Shown here piece by piece: positions 8,791-20,157 of a stretch of DNA of 64,000 bases. Position 1 is the stretch's first letter. Every line of letters begins with the position of its first letter. The translations under genes and the position numbers were made by a program. The stretch is from positions 80,667,060-80,731,059 of the forward strand of contig OU744721.1 of assembly GCA_916613615.1 (NCBI GenBank), written 5' to 3'. Source of the DNA: Steromphala cineraria. Taxonomy: Eukaryota > Mollusca > Gastropoda > Trochida > Trochidae. The notes under the pieces are model-generated. The model was given only the letters and a program-made list of their open reading frames with translations. It made no database searches and was not told where the DNA came from.

Positions 8791-10823
8791 TCAAATGTAC
8801 AAAGCATTGCAATTCATGCGAATTATAACAGTAACTAAATGGGAACGGTAAATGGATATGTGTTCAACTTATGATATAACCTATATATTAGTTGTCATTA
8901 CCATTAAATCGTAATTCACACACAGCATCATTGAAAGGACGTTTGGTTCCTGTAATGTAAAATTGACTTTCACGGTTTCTAGGAACTGTGACACATCAGG
9001 TTGACAGGTATTGTTATTCCTGAGAGCTATTGCTAGCATACATATAACAGCTTTGGCAATGCACTCTTATAACTGGATACTGATATTTAGGTCACCCTAC
9101 ATCATCTCTGAGGTCTTTGGAGATGGAAATTTTTAGAAAATTATTCATATCTATAAACTATCCATATAACGCATTTATAACAATAAACAAAACACTAAAA
9201 CTGTAAATTTGAACATATTACAACCTTTCCAAGAAGGATTTAGTTTTTACAGCTGATGAGATTAAAAACGATTATGTCTGTGTTGTCAAGTGTTGTAGAC
9301 TTCAAAAACGAAAACCAACATAATATTCTTCTGGACATAATAGCTATTTCAATTGAATCAAGAGTACAGAAAGGGTATACATAATTGCAGTTTCTTACAA
9401 ATGATCATTTCATTATTCCTGAGACTACTAAATAGAAATAACCATATTTAGACAGGATAAAGTAGGTTTCGTGCATGTCCTATTCTTTTTATTGATTAAA
9501 ATTGTTCCTGGCCAAGATCAGTAAAATATCTCAATTTATGTCAAATTAACCTGAAGCATTGGTTTCTGTGAGCTGCAGGTGCTGTGGGGAAATTAACTTT
9601 ACTCTCTCACTATGTGAAGCTTGGAAACACTTTACTTTTGTGCTTAATGATAAAAGCCAACAGTGTATGAATTGTTCAATGTTTCCTTTTGGTCAATTTG
9701 GACCAATCTAAAAAATAAAAAAATGCCATATGTTGCCCAGCAATAAAATCCATTTGAAAGTATAATGAAATCTTATTTGTAAATTGAAAATGGAAATGGA
9801 AGCAATAACTATTATGCTACTTTTATTCTATATTATATAACAAAACATTCCTACCTTCAAAAGACTCATATATATTTGCTAATCAATCTCTTTGTTAAAA
9901 TTAATATATCACGCAAAAAGTCATAAAATACGAATGTTCATTTTGATATCATCATTAAGAATAATAATATTGTCAAACGATGCACTCATGATCAACACAA
10001 TTTAATTAAATTTCATTAAATGTTATCATGTGACAAAATGAGTAATGATAAGAAAAGGAAAAGTTGAAATCAAACAGTGCTGATTAATGCATAAATCGAC
10101 ATACTGTATGGTAAATGAATGTCTGTGAGTGCGAGGTGGTATGGATACAACTGTTGAATCTAGTTCAGTTTGCTGAACCTTGTCAAAGTGGCGAGAGATA
10201 GACTCTCACCTATGGTTAATCACGTGTAGTGCGATGATAAAGAACCGGCATACAGAACTATTTATTAGTTTGAGAATTACAGAAACGATCTGAAAAAAGA
10301 ATGAACAACAGATACCAGGCCACTCATATTATACGAACTTAAAGCGCTAGAATCAACAAACGCTGAGGTACTCAAAACATTAAATTTTGTTGCTTATCAT
10401 TTAAATTTTTTTTGACTCTGTGATATGTGATATGTGATATGTGTTAGTTGATTAGTCCCTCTGCTATACACATGAATAAAAAATGTTCCTTTCCGTTATC
10501 CTGGTCGTTACTCCATATGAAGAGTTCGAATTTAATATAACACAGAAAATCTGAATATAACAATTTGAAATATTGAGATGAAGAAACATATGGAACCATC
10601 AAATTCATCAGGGTTTTAATTCTGTTCATATTAACATTCCGATGTAAGATTTACGGATCACAAGAGGCTATTATACATGAAAATGAGGCACTCTACTGGG
10701 GGTATTTATAGCTACTGGCATTCATCTATATTACATCTATACGAGCTAGCTGGACCCAGGTGATAGAAGACTGTAATTACTGAATGACCAGCACTTATTT
10801 ATTTGCTAGACATAGATGTAATA
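8790..10823. repeat. Ancient duplicated segment, copy A (first part)
   Basis: 8790-9310 matches 19100-19620 and 46140-46630 at roughly 80-90% by eye, including a shared stretch with 'ACAGCATCATTGAAAGGACG'. 9335-9700 matches 22375-22700 and 47825-48200. 9740-10120 matches 22740-24060 (minus a later insert) and 48210-48540. 10120-10823 matches 24060-24775. Relative to B and C, copy A lacks the middle block (B 19640-22260). There is no coding frame; conservation is no better than drift would give, so this is probably non-coding duplicated DNA. Confidence 0.8.
10419..10443. repeat. Short tandem heptamer (GTGATAT)x3
   Basis: Three perfect copies of a 7-base unit followed by a partial fourth. The same place in copy B (about 24410) has only a degenerate version. 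Confidence 0.6.
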
Positions 10824-10943
10824 GTTAGACCATGAGGGCCTGTTGTCTAATCGTGTAAATGGTTAGTTAGACCACGAGCGCGTAGCGCGAGTGATCTAAC
10901 TAACCATTTAAACGATTAGACAACAAGGCCCGAATGGTCTAAC
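10824..10943. repeat. 120-bp palindrome (fold-back end) with CpG-rich tip
   Basis: Two arms of about 52 bp pair with few mismatches (GTTAGACC...GGTTAGTTAGA versus its complement). The tip at 10875-10891 is CpG-rich and contains CGCGTAGCG at 10879-10887. As RNA or single-stranded DNA it would form a long hairpin. Confidence 0.9.
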
Positions 10944-10993
10944 TCATGCCCCCCGTCCACCGAACCGCGACCGAATGTGACATCGCAGACATA

Positions 10994-12249
10994 CGAGGGG
11001 CGTTCAAAAAGTATTGCAACTTCAATATAAAACCAACTCGCGTAGTCAATTTTTTACTTTTATTTTTCAATATAGTTACCCTTCACCTCAATACACTTAT
11101 TCCATTTCTCTTTAAGACTTTTGATGCCGCTTTTGTAGAAGTCTTCCGTTTGCCCCCCTAACCACGCCTTCCACGTAGGGCGGATATCAGGTTTCTGAAC
11201 AGGAAGTAGTCACTGGGGGCTAGGTCTGGGCTGTAGGGTGGGTGGTTAAGCTGTTCGAATCCACAATCACGTATAGCGGCCTGTGCAACTCTTGACTTGT
11301 GGACTGGAGCGTTGTCATGCAAAATCAGAACACCACGTGTCAACATTCCACGGCGTTTCTGTTAAATTGTCTTTCGCAATTCTTGCATTAGGTTGGCATA
11401 ATATTGACCATTCATTGTAGTTTTGGTTGGCAAGTAATCAATCAATAATATGCCTTTTGCATCCCAAAAGATTGTCGCCATAACCTTGCCAGCTGATGGT
11501 TGAGTGCGAAACTTCAGGGGAGGCGGTGAACTGGGGTGCTTCCATTGCTTGGATTCCAGTTTAGTTTCCGGGTCCCAGTGGTGGATCCAGGTTTCGTCAC
11601 CTATCACCAGACGAGACAAAAACCTGGCTTCATCCGCATTAAACCGATCCAGGAGCTCCATGCAACTTTCAGTTCTTTTCTGGCGATCTTGTGCTGTGAG
11701 GTTTCTGGGTACCCATCTTGCAGCTACCTTGGACATACTAAGATGGTCATGAATTATTTGTTCAACACTTCCAACTGATATCTGGAATTCCAAAGACAGT
11801 TCAGAAACTTTAACACGGCAGTCAGCTAAAATTCGTCTTTCGATAGCGACAATAACTTCCGGTCGGGTGACTTCAGATGGCCTGCCTGACCGTGGGTCAT
11901 TGTCTAAGGACTCCCTGCCCCGCTTGAACTGAACAGACCAGCTATAAACTGTTGAAAAGTTAGGAGCATCCTTACCCATCAAATTACACATACGATTATG
12001 TATTTCTGTAGCTTTGCATCCCTCTTTAGTAAGGAACTTGATCACAGCGCGTTGTTCATGTTTGAGAGGATCCATGATTATGGAGACCCCTAGGTCAGCG
12101 CAGCTATTATATCTAAATAATTGTTATGTCTAGAAATTGTTTTGACATGTGTCAATGTTATGTTTTGACTATAGTAACACCTGCTATAAGCTGACACTGT
12201 TTATGTAAACACCAATGCCCCGCTTGCAACACTTATTGAACGCCCCTCG
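10994..12249 (-). mobile_element. mariner-family DNA transposon (1256 bp), inactive
   Basis: Terminal inverted repeats of about 26 bp (left CGAGGGGCGTTCAAAAAGT..., right the complement of CGAGGGGCGTTCAATAAGT...) have two mismatches. Both are flanked by the TA duplication typical of the family (10992-10993 and 12250-12251). The length is normal for mariner. The single transposase gene inside is on the minus strand and damaged. Confidence 0.95.
11060..12075 (-). pseudogene. mariner transposase (DD34D), broken
   Basis: Begins MDPLKHEQRAVIKFLTKEGC with the paired helix-turn-helix region (EIHNRM, then SWSVQFKRGRESLDNDPRSG). The catalytic residues remain: first Asp in VIGDETWIHHW, second in LILHDNAPVHKS, third in YSPDLAPSDYFLF. 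The enzyme would cut and paste the element between its inverted repeats. An in-frame TAA at 11362-11364 separates residue 237 from the second Asp. Past LRGRR a deletion of roughly a dozen codons shifts the frame; the normal C-terminus is then readable in another frame (WLGGQTEDFYKSGIKS ... ending IEK with a stop at 11060-11062). The usual length is about 345 residues. Everything but the nonsense codon and the deletion is well kept, so the insertion is fairly recent. Confidence 0.93.
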
Positions 12250-12759
12250 TAAATACCAACAATTTAAAAAAAATATGATTTTGCGGTTCCACCAAGCTGG
12301 CTATACGATCCCACTACGACCAAAAAGTGATTAATTTCTTTTTTTCCGGCGAGCACATAGAGACAGAGTTGAGACTGATTCGAATTGCAGTATAGATCGC
12401 ATGTCGGTCTGAACATAGTCGTACTTAGATACGACCGATTTGGCGATTTTTCATGCGAGTGGTTAGGATCACCGCGACAGTTTCGGCGATTGCCATACCA
12501 TCGCCATACGATCGCCATACGATCGACTTACAACCAACTTGCGACTAGTGAGATTGCTTTTGCAATCGAGTGCGACCACATAACGACAGTTGCGAGTCTT
12601 GTACGACTCCAGTACGACCATTGCGACTTTTCACAAGACCGCATTAAGACATATGCGATCTCCACACAACCTTTTCACGACAGATCGGGCCCAAAGTATA
12701 AAAAGGACTGCGACCAGCTGCAATCATGGCATTCGGAGTTTGACTAGCATACAGATAAG

Positions 12760-12921
12760 ATGGAAAATGAAATGCCCCTGGTAGTTGCTCTGGTTTCTGA
12801 AACCAGACAAGAACTAGGCCTACAGTATATCAGCGACTACACCTTAGCTATGATGAGACACCATCAATGAAGGAGAAGGAGGCGTCGACGGCAAGCGATT
12901 TGGGAACGGAGAGGAACGTGA
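12760..12921 (+). pseudogene. Possible N-terminal remnant of a transposon protein
   Basis: An ATG at 12760 opens 36 codons (MENEMPLVVALVSETRQELG ... LAMMRHHQ), a TGA, then a very basic stretch RRRRRRRQAIWERRGT and a second TGA at 12919. An Arg run followed by W-E/V-R resembles the start of some Harbinger-type transposases, but the match is too short to call. It lies in the middle of the TIR element, where a transposase would be expected. Treat it as a hint only. Confidence 0.2.
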
Positions 12922-13168
12922 GAGGTAGACGGCCCGACCACGTCTTCTTGTGTATTAGAACTCTCTTCTAAGACGGGTGTAGCTGACCTCTGGTCACCTT
13001 CTTTTGATGTCACACGAGTCGGCATATTAACTTTCTTCCGAGTGTTCTCTTCGTTCGACCCATAATGTTCAATGGCAGTACTATTGGAAGCGAATTTCGC
13101 TGGATGTTGACAACTAGGTGACTGTTTCTGCGACTGACCAAAGACCGCTAGTTGTGGGTTTTTATAGT

Positions 13169-13188
13169 GAGAGAGAGAGAGAGAGAGA
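13169..13188. repeat. Microsatellite (GA)10
   Basis: Ten uninterrupted GA units. Confidence 0.95.
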
Positions 13189-14192
13189 TATTATATATTA
13201 CAGTCTCGCCCAATACAATACAAATTACAAATACATAAAATATAAAAACATTTTCTTTTATCATACCGGCCACCCAAAAGGGTTACGAGAGACCTTTTCC
13301 ATAAAATATACATTAAATAAACAACACAACAACAAAAGACATATAGTCCTGGTGCCTGTCGCAATGTCGTTCAAATCGGTCGCAGAAGCGCTCGCCATTG
13401 GTCGCGAATTAGCGCGGGAACACTCTTGATTGGTCGCTTTAAAAGACGGATAGGAATTCGCACTTGCAGTGCGGTCGCAATGGGGTATTAAAGCGCTCTC
13501 CACTGATCGCATTATTTGATCGCCAGTGATAAATTAGCACGAGTGCATTGCGAGTTGACACGACCTAGGTCCGAGTTCATGCGACTGACATACGACCGTA
13601 CCAAGACCCTATTGAGACCAATGCGAGCGCTTTACGACCGAATTTGAAAGCAAGTAATCAATTTCATCAATCACAGAAGTTGTGCCATTTTTAAAAACGG
13701 ACCATCGAAATCGCAAACCCCCCTACGACAACATGCGACCAATGGAGAGTGTGGAAGATATTTTGTGCGAGCATGGGGATCTTCCTAAGACTCTAGTGCG
13801 GTGTCAGTGAGAGTGAGTGAGAGTGTGCACGACCGGGAGACAAAAATCGGTCGCAGTGTGGTCGTATGCTCGGTGGAATGGGGGTATTACTTAGATCATG
13901 GCCACAAACGTTATTTATCATACGCTATGTTAAATCAAAATTTGACAATATGTTTGTTGAAATGATTGCGAACTATTTGAAGGCGATCGTGTCACAACAT
14001 GAAATTGACATCATAAACAAAACCACAGAGCTTGTCAAATATGCGTTAGGACACATTCTCACGAGATGCACGTGCAGTTTCACTTTCGACATGTGCACGC
14101 TGTGAATTTGTCATTTGGGCAAGGGAAATGGAAAGGCTCGGACGTACATTGACAGCGCTATAACACGATAATCAACAAAAACAAGTAATTAA

Positions 14193-14381
14193 CACAAATC
14201 GTTTCACGAAACAATATTCGTCTGTTCAGTTGAGTTTGAAGGCCATATTACCATATTAGTAAGTGGCGACGAGGCGGACATCCTATCTGGCCGCTTGGAT
14301 AATGAACTGTTTCATACTATACGTAGTGGTAACCTCTCTGTAAACATTGTAAAAGCTGCGTTCGACAAATTCCTTAACTGA
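14193..14381 (+). CDS. Unrecognised coding-like stretch inside the composite element
   Basis: An open frame of 62 codons without Met, bounded by TAA at 14190 and TGA at 14379, reads GHITILVSGDEADILSGRLD then FHTIRSGNLSVNIVKAAFDKFL. The composition (mixed charged and hydrophobic, few low-complexity runs) looks more protein-like than other frames nearby, and local GC is raised. It is followed by a pyrimidine tract and CAG at about 14432, where a second coding-like frame starts. I recognise no domain. It could be an exon of the composite element's own gene or a captured host fragment. Confidence 0.3.
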   Translation, partial: HKSFHETIFVCSVEFEGHITILVSGDEADILSGRLDNELFHTIRSGNLSVNIVKAAFDKFLN

Positions 14382-14412
14382 ATCAGGTTATGAAAGTACA
14401 GTCCTAATTTCG

Positions 14413-14634
14413 GTGTTTATTTTTATTTACAGGTATGGGGAAAGCACCATGCAGACATATCAATGCTATTACACGAATGGCTTAAATACACGACGGATGC
14501 CGAAATTCGATGGAGGCGTTCCCCCGAAATGCATTTACAGGGTCCCTTTTGTAGTAAAGAATGCTTTTCTGTTTAATGTCCCGAAAGGCTGCTCAATCTG
14601 GTTCACAACAAAGGAGCCATGGTCTAACTTCTGA
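14413..14634 (+). CDS. Unrecognised second coding-like stretch, ending in the right terminal repeat
   Basis: 73 codons including TYQCYYTNGLNTRRMPKFDG and VPPKCIYRVPFVVKNAFLFN. A plausible splice acceptor (ttttatttacag) ends at about 14432, so the true exon may start there. The last codons (KEPWSNF) are encoded by the right inverted repeat CATGGTCTAAC, so if real it is a gene of the element and not of the host. No family is recognised. Confidence 0.3.
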   Translation: MFIFIYRYGESTMQTYQCYYTNGLNTRRMPKFDGGVPPKCIYRVPFVVKNAFLFNVPKGCSIWFTTKEPWSNF

Positions 14635-15280
14635 TAAAGCATCCCCACTCATATATCTATCTTATTATTGATTCCATTGCTTTCTTCTCCACAGTCCAAC
14701 AGCGATTGATGCATTACTTGCTGCACAGTAGTGGCACTCACAGTACGTCAAGGATGCCTTGTGATTATAAGTTAATGACAAACAGTCTGTTATATGTTCA
14801 AATGGATATATTTGAGGAAAGCGAATGCAAGTAATTTATTGATATTATTTCAACGGGAATCAAACCTAGAACCATATATATTAATTATTTTTTTTGATTA
14901 ACAATTATTGGAGCGCAGACTCAATTTTCAATGAAATCCTATTATGTTTTTTTCTGTAAATACCAAGTAAATTCAACGTGTTTGGATGGTTAATGCTAAA
15001 TCATTGACCAATCATCCTTATCGTGAACGATATGTGATTTTATCACACAATACAGATTTGTGTCGTCCTTATAAACATTAAATTTTACATGTATCAGTAT
15101 GACAACAACGATTCTAAAAAGTGAGTTATTTTTACAGAAAACACCATAATATATATCATATTGGAGAAATGATTTACTGAACGCTTTGTGTATTAGTCAT
15201 CAAACAATTCTCGGTAGTTTAAGCAGTCGTCACATTTCACTGGCTATGAATCCTGACACCATTCAAACAATAAAATTTCA
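14629..15280. repeat. Ancient duplicated segment, copy A (second part)
   Basis: Resumes copy A after the composite element: 14629-14985 matches 24775-25130 (for example TGATGCATTACTTGCTGCAC in both), and 15080-15270 matches 25930-26110. Copy B has about 0.8 kb of extra sequence (25140-25925) between these blocks. Confidence 0.75.
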
Positions 15281-16639
15281 ATTGTTTCGATAAGCGTAAA
15301 CAAAAAATAATGTGAAGCTGAAGGAGAATATATAATTGAGAAATTGTCCGTTTTGAAACATGTTTGCTTACAGCTTTTCGAATCGGTACGGCTATATACA
15401 GGTCTTGTCAGTAGCAACATGTTCAAGTGTATTATATACTCTTCAGTTACAGGCCTTTAAAAAGTCATTTGTTTTTTGTTTCTGCCTGCATCAGTTTCAA
15501 TCCCCCCGCATCAAGGGAGAAAAAGGGAAATGTAGTCATGTGACTTAAAACAAAACATTGACATATTAACTATTAAAGGGTAACTCGTTTCTGTTCTTGT
15601 AGGCCTTCAAAGACGCATTGGTAAAGTGATCCAAAGTTTATTTTTTATTTTGTTCAGATTATGTTGATTTGTTTACATATTCAATAATAAAAAAATGCAC
15701 ATACATTCTTACTTTCTTTTACATACCCAATGGTATTTAAACTGATATTAATGCTTTTTGGAGGCTCAGTGCAAGTTCAGTCCGTAATCACTTTATGGAA
15801 TACATGGTTAGGCCTATATCTTGACCATGCAGTCCATATTAGAAAAGGTGGTTCTTCCATCAATGAGAGACCACACTCACAATGGTGTAATACTTAATAA
15901 GACTTAACCTATAGATATAATGAAAAATAAATAGCCGATCGGCTGCAGAGCCCATGGGCCTATATTCAATTAGAAACAAGGTTAACATTGAAGACCTCTC
16001 GAATGTTACCTAATGTTTACTAACTATAATTTTGTCACTTTAGAAGTTGATAAAAAATTAGGATTCTATATTAGCTGTTAAATGTAATGTTGTTATAAGC
16101 TAAACATGAAGATAATTATATCACATTTTTACGATGGAGATGCGTGTTTTACATGTATACAATGTCTAATTTTTGCAGGCTAAGTGATAAAAAAGCAAGA
16201 ATTGAAAAATAATGTTTTCACTTGTCATGGAACTTTGAGGAACATTCTGGAAGGTATCTTACCTGTATAAGGGCCGGCTCAAGGTCTCTATATCTTCTTG
16301 TTTCTTACGATTTGATTTTCCAATCATCTGCCGTGCCACTTATTTCGGACACTTTTACAAGTTGGATCTATCTACATTCAAGACTACTGACTGTTTCAAC
16401 ATTCATCAACTGTGTGATTCATAAGGATTGGTGACTTTATTAAGCTAGATTATTTGTGTGACTCATTCGCCATTTATTATAACTTGTAATAACTTGATAC
16501 TGTAATCTTAAACCCTTTTTTATTATTAGATTAATTAAATTGTAATCAAGTACAACTGTTTCTTTTACTTTGCTGGTCTGACTGGGAACATTTTCCTCTT
16601 CCAAATTCATTCATAACAATTTCTTTCATAAATGTCAAG
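15281..16639. other. No gene seen
   Basis: AT-rich sequence. A 70-codon chance-length frame at 16222-16434 follows an acceptor-like 'tttttgcag' (16180), but no homology or composition supports it as an exon. Confidence 0.3.
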
Positions 16640-16760
16640 CATATTTGCTGACAGTTTGCTGAGATGACTCGGCAGCTATTGTGGCAGTACCCTACACTGT
16701 GACGTCACAACTAACTAACTACTGTGATGTCGTACTTGTATTGTGAAATAACACTAGTTA
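16640..16760. repeat. Duplicated block with CRE palindrome, copy 1
   Basis: Matches 33370-33500 at about 75%: GACTCGGCA, then ATTGTG, then CACTGTGACGTCACAAC, then a further run ending near a second imperfect GATGTCGTAC. It contains a perfect TGACGTCA (about 16700). Confidence 0.6.
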
Positions 16761-17390
16761 AATGATGCTCTATTTTCAAAAAAACTGTATTGGTTTTCGC
16801 TCATTTTATACAAAATCATTAAGTCGTTTAATAAAATTAGTATTAAATCGAAGGTCATTTAGTATCCTCCATTTAATTATGCGTTTTTCTCAGATCACTA
16901 ACTTATACACATTGAGATTGACTTCATGCAGTATCGATCTCAGGTCAGATTGAAAGTTCATTTGAGCCAATGCTCCAAAAATGTGACTCTTAAAATGGTA
17001 GAGGTTATCTTCTTCTAAAACTTCCAAAGAAGGCCAAGCCGAAGAGGTCGACCCCTTCAACATTACTGTGGACAATTATGTCTTATTAGGAAATTTATAA
17101 TAGGCCTGTTTTGCCACTATAAAATATTTTATGAAAAGAGAGAGAAGTAGTGTACTCAATGAAGAGTTTGGTATTGCTGGACATTTAGATAGACACAAAC
17201 CAAATGTTATCAATATTTAAACCTTCCCTTAACATTAATAAGCTAAAGAAATTTGATTAAAGATTAAGATATATTTCATCTGCAGTCCCTATTCATTGGT
17301 CATATTGAAAGTTTATGTGGCGGTTTGTTCTTCCGGGGTATTTTCGACTGTTTTAACAGTCGTAAAATGTATTGCTTCCTCATGAATTTA
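16761..17390. other. No gene seen
   Basis: AT-rich. 16800-16858 has a weak match (agtattaaat) to the fold-back repeats at 33253-33324 and 48693-48798. Confidence 0.3.
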
Positions 17391-17530
17391 GCCTTTTAAC
17401 AGCAAAATAACGATGAGAAAGTCATACTGAAAAAAGTCAAATTGCATTTTATTTTCGAGGTTAGAGCTTTTGCAAACGATGTTGGAGACATAATCGTAGG
17501 TAAAAGCTTAAGTAAATAATGAACAGTAGC
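17391..17530. repeat. Duplicated block, copy 1 (partner 29835-29985)
   Basis: Shares AAAGTCATACT, AAAGTCAAATTGCAT, then the spaced matches TTGGAG-CATAAT-GTAG with 29835-29985, same orientation. Non-coding. Confidence 0.55.
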
Positions 17531-20016
17531 TTTAGACGGAAGTCACATTTTTCCTTTGCATTAATGTAATGTAATTGTACTGATTTCTTTCTTACAATGT
17601 TTTTTTTATGGAATATCTAAATCAAAACATAAGAAAATCAGAATTTCACAAACATGACCCCATCTGTTTAGTTAATCATTCCAAATATCTAAATTCAGTA
17701 GTCGAGTGGGTGGACCGGGCATATCTTTCACTGTAAGAAGTCGGATAATCTTCTCATTTTAACACTTCATTCACTTCTCTGGTACTTACAATGCACATTA
17801 ACATCAACTCAATTATTTCAATGTCTCTATACATGCACATTTCAAGCCTAAGGGGACTAGGTGATTGACACTGCTTTTGAGGTTTGTCATTTCTTAGATA
17901 TACTCGAATACATAAAAACATACAGGAAAAATATTGATAGAAATAATCACTATATCTGTTCCAAGTTTTGACCATTTATAAGTGAGGCAATTAAAATAAC
18001 CTTGACACGAATAAAGAAAGTTTTCTTGCATGTTTTGCTATAGCTTCTGCTCAATTTTTAAGAACATAGACAATAATTCCCTGCGTTTTATGTCTTTCTA
18101 TAATTTAAATTAAAGTTAACATAACCTTTATGCAAATCTTAAATGGGTATTACTCTTTGAGAACTTAAGCACAAAAGTTCATAACGTCCAAGAGGAGCTT
18201 GCATTTTCATGTAACAAGCCCTTTTGGGAATCGAGTGACATGTTTTAAAAAAGATGTATTGTTTACTGTTTTAGGTGATACAAATTCAAGTCATTCAGGC
18301 GAGTTAACCAAACCCATTTTACCCACGCCAGTGTGAGGAAAGTTTGGTCCATACGTCCCTAAGTAACGCTGTTAAGGTTATAATGTGGAACAACACTGAA
18401 ATGATTTAATCCCATTTTGGAGTCAAGGTCACAACAATACTTGTTCTACATCTGCATTTTACCTATTAGTGTGTTTTTGTACCTTCAGATAATTCATAAG
18501 GTAAACATTTAAATAGGATTTTCAGGACATTGAAGTTTTGCAACCTATCATAGTCACGTCAACAAACAGATAAGATTTTATGCCCCTGAAATGTTGAATT
18601 GGACAGTAAAAACGTTGCCTCAAGATAGATCGATAACTTTGAAATGTGATAGTTGTGATTATGTGCTTTGAATATGCAATCGGTAGATTTGCTAAGCAAT
18701 TCCATAAGACAGGTATCAACAAACATATTCCAATCAATGTGTTTTGTTTTCATGTATTCTCTATAAATTATGTTTACAATTTACTTACGTTAAGGTTGAA
18801 ATATTGCGTAAGGCACTGACGTTTCATAACAATGTCTGCACATAAGCAAGTTTCAGTTTAAGCTGTTGACTTGATCATTACATTTTTTGCATGTTTTTGT
18901 TTGTAATTAGAAAAAAAGTGCAATCAGATGATTGTGAACTTGACCTTAATTTTAAGTAACGTCACTTTGTATTTCCCCCCTTTCAACATAACCAGTTACA
19001 GGATTCCCTCATAATTTATGCTCGATCATGTTCATTTGTTATCATCACTTTTATAAAGCTTTGAAACTTATCCATCAACCTGTATGTTAAGTCTGATACG
19101 TAAATGTACAAATCATAGAAAATTCATGCGAATTATAACAGTAGAAAAATGACAAGAGTAAAGGGACAATGTTTAACTCAAGATATGAAATATAACCTAG
19201 ACATTCGTTGTCGTTTCCATCAAATCTTCATTCACACACAGCATCATTGAAAGGACGTTTGGTTGTAATGTAAAATTGAATTCCGCGTTTCTGGAAACTG
19301 TGACATATCAGGTTGACAGGTATTGTTATTCCCGAGAGCTATTGCTAGCATACATATAACAGCTTTGGCAATGCACTCTTATAACTGGATACTGATATTA
19401 AGCTCACCCTACATCATCTTTAAGATCTATAGAAATTGAAATTTTAGAAAATTATTCACATCATATCATATCCATATAACTCATTTATTACAATAAACAA
19501 AACACTAAAACTGTAAATTTGAATATATTACAACCTTTGTAGGAATGATTCAGTCTTTAAATCTGATGAGAATAAAAACGATTAGGTCTATGTTGTCAGA
19601 TGTTTTAGACTGGCAACAGACAACAAATCCAAAATTAAAACCATATTAATTTGCTTTCGATGCTTGTCGATTATGAAACTGCATTGAATAAATAGAAACT
19701 GATGTTAATATACAATCTTTTATGTTTAAGCTATTGATAAGATGGTAATACACGTTGGCGAGACCAATGAAGTGACCTCAGAAGTTTCACAAGAGTGATT
19801 GACAAGCGAAATCAGAACACACCTATTCAATTCCACTTCCTTGACAGGGTGATTCGTGGATGATGTTCTGGTGTTTAGCAAAAGGCCTCTTCGGGAAATA
19901 AAAGGAATCAATGTGCACAATGGACAAGTATCATTAACTAAATTATGTGTCATCCTAGCATGGTCAACAGTGTGCCTTAAACTTGAAGTGATGGCCCACT
20001 TTGGTGTAAAAAAATA

Positions 20017-20157
20017 GGAGATAAACATACTGTGTTTGAAAATCAGCGTCGTAAAACAAAATTATATAGCTCTACGTTTAATTATAATCGAACGCGTAGC
20101 GTGAGGCTTTACATAAATAATTTAGAGCTGATTTCCTAACACAGTATGTTTATCTCC
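20017..20157. repeat. 141-bp palindrome in copy B, absent from copy C
   Basis: Arms GGAGATAAACATACTGTGTT (20017) and its complement ending 20157 pair over about 32 bp, with weaker pairing inside. The interior contains CGCGTAGCG at 20093-20101, within a 17-base stretch (20089-20105) that matches the tip of the 10824-10943 palindrome at 15 positions although the arms are unrelated. Copy C has only about 110 bp where B has about 1.2 kb here, so the palindrome belongs to an inserted element. The far end may be at about 20870 (ttatggtag, complementary to ctaccataa at 20162), which is tentative. Confidence 0.8.

Larger units (their letters stand above)
12287..13878. mobile_element. TIR element with dense CpG-containing subterminal words
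   Basis: The ends match in inverted orientation: TTCCACCAAGC then ATACGATCCCACTACGACC on the left (from 12287), against TTCCACCGAGC then ATACGACCACACTGCGACC as the complement of the right (to 13878). Regions 12300-12740 and 13370-13870 are packed with GCGAC, ACGACC, CGATC and their complements at 10-25 base intervals, in contrast to CpG-poor flanks. Subterminal repeats of this sort are typical transposase-binding arrays. The middle holds a weak coding remnant and a GA repeat. The superfamily cannot be assigned; exact ends and target duplication are unclear. Confidence 0.5.
10824..14628. mobile_element. 3.8-kb composite inverted-repeat element with fold-back left end
   Basis: The left end starts GTTAGACCATG (10824) and the right end finishes as its complement, CATGGTCTAAC (14618-14628). 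Copy B is an unoccupied paralogous site: its text at 24765-24780 (gacatagatctttagataaagc) runs directly across the point where copy A is split between 10823 and 14629. The left end is not a simple repeat but a 120-bp palindrome; the right end has only one arm. Inside lie a mariner (10994-12249), another TIR element (12287-13878) and an unrecognised coding-like stretch (14193-14628). A clear target duplication is not visible. Confidence 0.6.
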
